Assembly (NCBI GenBank): GCA_017515595.1
Contig: JAFWFL010000028.1
Span: forward strand, 1 to 38,907
Length of the DNA: 38,907 bases
Direction of reading: 5' to 3'
From: Coriobacteriales bacterium
GTDB taxonomy: Bacteria > Actinomycetota > Coriobacteriia > Coriobacteriales > UMGS124
This document shows, piece by piece, positions 34,245 to 38,907 of this stretch. The position numbers and the translations under genes are program-made. The notes below the pieces were generated by a model. It did no database searches and had not been told where the DNA came from. It worked only from the letters and a program-made list of their open reading frames with translations. The stretch's first letter is position 1, and every line of letters begins with the position of its first letter.

Positions 34245-34402
34245 AAATAACCTCCTGAATAGGTGTGTGGCAGCTCTATGCCGCCCGGAAGCCCCGTTAC
34301 CGGCAGCGCCGGAAAGGGTACGCACGCATTATAAAAAACCGGAGCGCCCTATGTGTGCTTAAATTAATGATTTATGCAGGAAATGCCATAGTTTACACAG
34401 AA

Positions 34403-34430
34403 CAGCCGGCACCTTGAGGGGTACCGGCTG
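34403..34430. terminator. Hairpin downstream of the fifth reductase
   Basis: CAGCCGGCACC (34403-34413) pairs with GGTACCGGCTG (34420-34430) with one wobble. The T-run is poor (TTCTGTG on the minus strand), so it is a weak terminator or a 3'-end stabiliser for the reductase mRNA. Confidence 0.5.
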
Positions 34431-34494
34431 CTGGATTACATACTATTCAGTTGTGGAAGGCCCCTTCTTCCGAGAAGAACGGGCGAATTAAGTA

Positions 34495-36192
34495 CTAGGA
34501 GATCCTCAGGAGGTCAAGCTCGGGAAGAGGCTTGGTGCTTTCCATGTTAGCAAAGTCAGGAAGCGGGCCGGTGAACTCTTCTGGACCGAACCAATCCTCG
34601 GCAGGCTCAATGCCAAGCTCGTTCTTAACAATGCTCAAGCCACCAATGCAGCCGCTCCACAGGCCAACGTGCTGAGCAGTGCCCATAGTATACATACTGG
34701 TATTGAAGCCGCTTACAGCGATGCCACCGGCATAGAGACCCTTAACAGGTACGTAATAGGGGTCAACAACCTGGCAGTCGGTGTTAATACGGATGCCGTT
34801 ATTGGTCTGCATCAAGAGTGAGGAGAGCTCGCATGCATAGTAAGGAGGCTCGCCAAACGGTACCATGAATGACGGATCCTTGCCAAACTTGGAGTCGCCG
34901 GTGCCAGCCTTGGCCTCTTCATCATAGAGCTCCATGTCGGCTACGAACGGCTCTACCGGAACACCAATCTTCTCGGCAAGCTCAGCGAAGCTGTCAGCCT
35001 TGACAACGCTCGGATACTTGTCGATCTCGGCAAGTTCTGCAGAAAGATCAGTGGGGACGTTGTAATAATAGAATGCCCTCGCGTCAGAGCCCATCTCCTG
35101 GAAGCGGTCAATAAGGCCCTGGCCTACGATTGACCAAACCTTGCCCTGTTGCATGAAGCTATGGTCAACATGGACAAATGAGCCGGCATAGTTCTCATTA
35201 TGGAACCTGGTGCCGTACTGGTTTACAAAAACGCCGGCATTTTGCATAGCAAGGCAGCAGTTGAGCGGTGACTCAAGCGACATGCCCTTGACCAAAGCCC
35301 ACATGGGGGTGGGGTCAACGGCCTTGGCCCTGCCGTGTGCGGTGTATTCAGCCATGAGGTGACCGTCGCCATCCTGGCCAAAGCCATACGGGGTGGTCTT
35401 CTCGATAACGTCTTCACCGGTGTAGTACTCGAGGAGCTCAGTATTGGTGCCCATACCACCGGTAGCAAGCATAACAGCCTTTGCGTTGATGTTTATATAT
35501 TCGCCGGTATCAACATCCTTTACCTGAATACCGGTTACTGTGTGCTCATCTTCCTTAAGAAGGGCAATGCCTTGGCAGTTGAGACGGATCTCAACATTTG
35601 CGAACTCGGGCAGAGTGGCGCACTGCTCAACGAGATGCTGAATTGCTGAAGCGCCGGTGTGTCCCTTATAATAGAAATGGTCGGGCGACTGCTCAACGCC
35701 ACGCTTGGTAAAGTACCATGCGCTGACTTTGCCGTTATCTGCATAATAATGTGCAAACAAGAACGGGTCGGTAAGCTCATACTGGCCATAAACTTTTTCC
35801 ATTGCCTTGGCAAGAGCCTCTTCCCAGCTCATTCCCAAGCCGCCCTCGTTAATCTCGGCGAAGTTAGTGTTACCGCCGGCTACCGGCATTTTATCAATAA
35901 GAAGAATCTTGGCATCAGGAGCCTGCTCAGCAGCGACCATGCCGCAACACATACCGCAAACACCGGTACCAACAACTACGATGTCAAAGTCCTCTACCTT
36001 GTCGGTGTCATGGACAGTACCAATCTCATCGGGGTTTGGATACTTAAGATACCGGGTGCCAATTCCCTCTGCGGGAATATAAAGCGGATCCTCAGCAATT
36101 GCTGATGATGCGCCTAAAACACCGCCTGCAAGTGCTGCCGCGGCTGCTCCGGTCAAAAAGTTCCTTCTTGTCATAGTGTCAAACTTAGCCAT
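34495..36192 (-). CDS. Tat-exported FAD-dependent fumarate-reductase-like flavoprotein (no FMN domain)
   Basis: The 565-residue flavoprotein has a Tat signal (MTRRNFLTG, Arg9-Arg10; Ala-rich core; ends near SAIA). Its FAD motif VVVGTGVCGMCCG (about 72-84) carries three cysteines, and PVAGGNTNFAE lies just after. The C-terminal FAD contact GLYAGGIAVSG is followed by NTSMYTMGTAQHVGLWSG. It lacks heme and FMN-binding motifs. The sequence is clearly different from the other four reductases in the window, suggesting a different acceptor. GGAAGGAG precedes ATG 36192. It is divergent from a membrane LuxR regulator gene across a 298-base control region, the clearest regulator-target pair here. Confidence 0.9.
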   Translation of the reverse strand: MAKFDTMTRRNFLTGAAAAALAGGVLGASSAIAEDPLYIPAEGIGTRYLKYPNPDEIGTVHDTDKVEDFDIVVVGTGVCGMCCGMVAAEQAPDAKILLIDKMPVAGGNTNFAEINEGGLGMSWEEALAKAMEKVYGQYELTDPFLFAHYYADNGKVSAWYFTKRGVEQSPDHFYYKGHTGASAIQHLVEQCATLPEFANVEIRLNCQGIALLKEDEHTVTGIQVKDVDTGEYININAKAVMLATGGMGTNTELLEYYTGEDVIEKTTPYGFGQDGDGHLMAEYTAHGRAKAVDPTPMWALVKGMSLESPLNCCLAMQNAGVFVNQYGTRFHNENYAGSFVHVDHSFMQQGKVWSIVGQGLIDRFQEMGSDARAFYYYNVPTDLSAELAEIDKYPSVVKADSFAELAEKIGVPVEPFVADMELYDEEAKAGTGDSKFGKDPSFMVPFGEPPYYACELSSLLMQTNNGIRINTDCQVVDPYYVPVKGLYAGGIAVSGFNTSMYTMGTAQHVGLWSGCIGGLSIVKNELGIEPAEDWFGPEEFTGPLPDFANMESTKPLPELDLLRIS

Positions 36193-36250
36193 GAGAATCT
36201 CCTTCCACGTACTTGTGTCGAGAAAACGTTTAAAAACGCGTCTCCTTGGC

Positions 36251-36274
36251 AGCAGCTTAAGTTCTTGTGCTGCT
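36251..36274. promoter_or_regulatory. Candidate operator dyad between reductase and LuxR genes
   Basis: AGCAGC (36251-36256) and GCTGCT (36269-36274) form a dyad centred between the divergent genes, about 60-80 bases upstream of the reductase start. The dyad is short and could be chance. Confidence 0.25.
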
Positions 36275-36421
36275 CGATAATAAGTCTATGATCTTTATAA
36301 TTTGATGCATCACTCGTGGGGTATGAATGGAGGAATTTTGGCAAAAATAGTCCGCACCGTATGATATGTCGGTTCAAATAGACAGAACGTGCCACAAACG
36401 GTAGTGGGTGAGGTTTTTGAG

Positions 36422-36450
36422 TTGGCATACATTAGATTTCGTTGTAGAAT
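36422..36450 (+). promoter_or_regulatory. Putative promoter of the second LuxR gene
   Basis: TTGGCA (36422-36427) and TAGAAT (36445-36450) have an ideal 17-base spacer and lie about 40 bases before the GTG start. Confidence 0.55.
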
Positions 36451-36490
36451 AACATTCCGTATGTATTAAACCACTGAGAGGATCATTGCC

Positions 36491-37960
36491 GTGCACGATG
36501 AATCTTACAATTCACTTCCCATGGCACTGGGTATTGGTTTTGGCCTCCTGTGGATGATGATGGGTGCTTTCAGCCACCAGATTGCGCATACGAATGCAAT
36601 CGAGTTTTCCGGGTGGATTGTAACAGTCACCTCGGCCGGGGTAACGTTTTTGTGTCTGAGTTTTGTGTATAAGCGCTATCCCAAAGCACTCTCGCTCAGG
36701 ATGCTTGTGATTCTTGCCGCGCTTTTTGGGTTTGTTGGGGTACTGTGCGTTTCTCTGGGCATCAATGTTTTTGGTAAGCTGCGCCCGCTTATAACCGCAG
36801 GTGATATTACCTCAGGGTGCGGCATTGCGCTCTCGTTTGCGCTCATTCACAGTATTCTTTTGCATGTCAACAACCAATACAGCCAGGAGCAGATATGTGT
36901 AGCTGCGCTTATTATGGCGGTGCTTTTGTATTTGCTGCTGTTGAATGTTGATATCAGGCTTTTGGCGGCTGTTTGTATAGCTGCGCCGGTTGTCTCGGCA
37001 GCATTATTATTGTACTCGGTAGGCGGACAAACAGATACGGTACAGCAGGTCACAGCCCTTGAGCAGCCCTATTTGGCCGAGAAGTACCTACATATCGAGA
37101 ATAACGACTTCAGGACCAAACTTCTTTTGCTGACAGCGCCTATTGTGCTGCTCTCGATGCTGGATGGCCTCTATTTGGCGGGAAGATCAGGCAATACCTA
37201 CATTACCATTGATTCATCTGTTGTTGCGAGTGCGGTGCTGGCAACAATCTTTATTGCGCTTGCGCTCGCAGGGCTTCTTATCAGGCCTCATATTGGCATT
37301 CGGTTTGGCTCAGCGCTCTTGATTTTGGCTATACTCACTGCTGTTGTGCACCTTTTGTGTGAGGGGCACCTGCATTGGGTAACGGTGACCATGAGGTTTT
37401 TGCTCAACTTTATTTATTTGCTATATCTTTTGATTGAGATTAACTCGCTTCCTGTAACCAAACGGCTGTTATGCCTGGTAAGCTGCTGTGTTATTTTAGG
37501 ACTGCTGGCAGGGCTTATCCTGGCGGCTTGGCCTGATTATTTGGTTGGCTTAAAGATCATTCTTCTTGTTGCCGTAGCTATTTTGGCGGTGCTTGGAATT
37601 CGAATTAAGCCTGATGATCTGTCGCGATTTGCTGCATATGATAATTACCAGGCCGAGATTGTCCAAACAAGCAAAAAGCCTGCTGTGGTACAGCAGAGTG
37701 TTGCGCATGATACTGCGGGCGAAGATGCGTATTTCCAGGGGATTGAGGCTCGCTGTGAGACGGCGGCCGGTATGTGGAATCTCTCCAGGCGTGAGTCAGA
37801 AGTTCTCAACATGTTGGTACGCGGACGCAGCGCCAACTCTATTGCCGAGGAAATGAGCATTTCTTATAACACGGTAAAAAGCCATATTGCTCATATTTAT
37901 ACCAAGTCAGATACGCATACCCACGAGGAGCTTATGCGCCTCTTTGAAGAACTTGAATAG
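36491..37960 (+). CDS. Membrane-anchored LuxR-family transcriptional regulator
   Basis: The 489-residue regulator has about ten to twelve hydrophobic segments (roughly residues 10-370) and a C-terminal LuxR helix-turn-helix (about 425-487: LSRRESEVLNMLVRGRS then IAEEMSISYNTVKSHI). Its N-terminal region resembles the one at 2197-3735 in layout only. The start is GTG 36491, with GAGAGGATC upstream. It is divergent from the reductase at 34495-36192, which it probably controls, and is followed after 13 bases by the SIMPL-domain gene, so those two may be co-transcribed. Confidence 0.88.
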   Translation: MHDESYNSLPMALGIGFGLLWMMMGAFSHQIAHTNAIEFSGWIVTVTSAGVTFLCLSFVYKRYPKALSLRMLVILAALFGFVGVLCVSLGINVFGKLRPLITAGDITSGCGIALSFALIHSILLHVNNQYSQEQICVAALIMAVLLYLLLLNVDIRLLAAVCIAAPVVSAALLLYSVGGQTDTVQQVTALEQPYLAEKYLHIENNDFRTKLLLLTAPIVLLSMLDGLYLAGRSGNTYITIDSSVVASAVLATIFIALALAGLLIRPHIGIRFGSALLILAILTAVVHLLCEGHLHWVTVTMRFLLNFIYLLYLLIEINSLPVTKRLLCLVSCCVILGLLAGLILAAWPDYLVGLKIILLVAVAILAVLGIRIKPDDLSRFAAYDNYQAEIVQTSKKPAVVQQSVAHDTAGEDAYFQGIEARCETAAGMWNLSRRESEVLNMLVRGRSANSIAEEMSISYNTVKSHIAHIYTKSDTHTHEELMRLFEELE

Positions 37961-37973
37961 AAAGGAACACATT

Positions 37974-38765
37974 ATGTCACAAAGTACCACACAAGCAATT
38001 TCTCGCAGGAGCTTTGCCGGACTCGCAGCTGCAGCAGCGCTTTCTTTGGGAGCGATTGTTACTCCGGCACTCGCATCAGATGATGAAGAGAGGCGTTTCT
38101 CGGTTGATGCGTCATATTCGCTCCAAACCATCCCTGATGTCGCTGACGTCTCTATGCGCGTTGAGGTTATTGAGGAAACCGCAGATAAAGCACAAACTTC
38201 TGTTGCACTGATTGTAGACGATGCAACCGCAGCTATTGTTGACGCTACCGGCATTGACGCTGAGAGAGTTAATGTTTCGAACATGAACATTTGGCCGAGC
38301 TATACCTATAAGAAAAACATCTTGGGCACCGGGAGCACGCCGGTTATTACCGGATATAATGCGAGCGTTAATATGTCGGTCAAAGGTATAGGCGTTGACA
38401 AGATTGGCGACATTATTGCAGCCGCAACCAAATGCGGCGTTAACCGCATTACGGGTGTCACATATACCTGCTCCAACTATGATGAAATCTATGACCAGGC
38501 GCTCACCGAGGCCTGCAAGCGCGCAGCCCACAAAGCTGAGGTAGCAGCCGCAGCTCTTAACTACCAAATTGTAGGCGTTCAGGACGTTAATATTAATTAC
38601 GAGCGCAGCACCTACCGCGTCACCAACAGCTATGATGATTACGATATATATGAAGAAGCAGAATCCGCAGCCGCAGACAGCTATACACCCAGCATCTCAT
38701 TCAACCCATCAGCAGTAGAGATTAGCGCCAGCGTAGACATCGACTTCCTCGCCAAGCACCTGTAG
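37974..38765 (+). CDS. Exported SIMPL-domain (DUF541) protein
   Basis: The 263-residue protein has a Tat-like signal (ISRRSFAGL, Arg11-Arg12; likely cleavage near PALA, residue 34) and a SIMPL/DUF541 domain over most of the rest. VITGYNASVNMSVKGIGVDKIGD is cut here into its parts: TGYNASVNMSV, then a conserved VDKIGDIIAAATKCGVNRI and a C-terminal ALTEACKRAAHKAEVAAAAL. Family members are periplasmic or surface proteins of poorly known function, some linked to oxidative stress. The start is ATG 37974 after GAAAGGAACAC. The gene lies 13 bases after the LuxR gene. Confidence 0.85.
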   Translation: MSQSTTQAISRRSFAGLAAAAALSLGAIVTPALASDDEERRFSVDASYSLQTIPDVADVSMRVEVIEETADKAQTSVALIVDDATAAIVDATGIDAERVNVSNMNIWPSYTYKKNILGTGSTPVITGYNASVNMSVKGIGVDKIGDIIAAATKCGVNRITGVTYTCSNYDEIYDQALTEACKRAAHKAEVAAAALNYQIVGVQDVNINYERSTYRVTNSYDDYDIYEEAESAAADSYTPSISFNPSAVEISASVDIDFLAKHL

Positions 38766-38783
38766 TACCCCATCTGCCGCGTC

Positions 38784-38826
38784 AACGGAGGGCTTACGTA
38801 GCGTTTAGTACGCTACGCCCTCCGTT
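38784..38826 (+). terminator. Hairpin after the SIMPL-domain gene
   Basis: AACGGAGGG..CGTAGCG (38784-38803) pairs with CGCTACGCCCTCCGTT (38811-38826) with a four-base bulge and a 7-base loop. The following T-run is short (TTTCCTTG), giving a likely but imperfect terminator. Confidence 0.65.
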
Positions 38827-38866
38827 TCCTTGCATCTGGGGCACTACAGGCGCTTGGTTTAGTGAG

Positions 38867-38891
38867 GACAACGGGGACGGGTGTTATTGTC
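38867..38891. repeat. REP-like hairpin remnant at window end
   Basis: GACAACGGGGACGGGTGTTATTGTC has GACAA/TTGTC arms and a GGGGACGG core. It is a worn relative of the hairpins at 37-59, 2132-2156 and 11501-11518. Confidence 0.45.
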
Positions 38892-38907
38892 CGCGGAATG
38901 AGACAAC

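Overview
The window looks like chromosome from an anaerobic, probably gut-associated actinomycete of class Coriobacteriia (Eggerthellaceae-like: Slackia, Adlercreutzia, Eggerthella and relatives). Family knowledge supports this, not a database match. The signs are several Tat-exported, fumarate-reductase-like flavoproteins without heme domains, LuxR-type regulators with a long polytopic membrane domain, a sortase pilus locus and mid-range base composition. The genus is not determined. No rRNA, tRNA, CRISPR array, intact insertion sequence or phage gene was seen.

Layout. 1-6155: two Tat flavoprotein reductases around a membrane-anchored LuxR regulator. 6456-8668: a two-gene operon of a DUF1538 membrane protein and a tandem PII-like protein, overlapping by one base. 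8669-9490: a gene-free accessory patch with a broken duplicate of the 5' end of the surface-protein gene found 6.4 kb away, then a 217-bp inverted-repeat (MITE-like) element. 9491-11476: a third reductase, with an FMN domain. 11701-15352: a secreted lipocalin-like protein and a large repeat-built surface protein whose original start is cut by a stop at codon 5. 15715-17504: a fourth reductase, broken by a one-base frameshift. 17629-23275: two zinc-ribbon membrane proteins, a MATE transporter and an unrecognised exported protein. 23468-28446: pilus locus (small coiled-coil protein, signal peptidase I, major pilin, class C sortase, minor pilin, second sortase). 28550-34244: a peptide ABC transporter (binding protein, two permeases, two ATPases). 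34495-37960: a fifth reductase divergent from a second membrane LuxR regulator. 37974-38765: an exported SIMPL-domain protein.

How the genes fit together. The reductases probably act outside the membrane as terminal reductases of different small organic acceptors, taking electrons from a membrane donor encoded elsewhere. The two LuxR proteins are the likely local switches. The peptide importer would supply amino acids. The pilus and repeat protein form the surface layer. Two of the larger accessory genes carry inactivating-type lesions and a third is only a fragment, so this segment appears to be undergoing duplication and decay. REP-like hairpin remnants carrying a CCGTCCCC/GGGGACGG-type core recur between transcription units and at both window ends.
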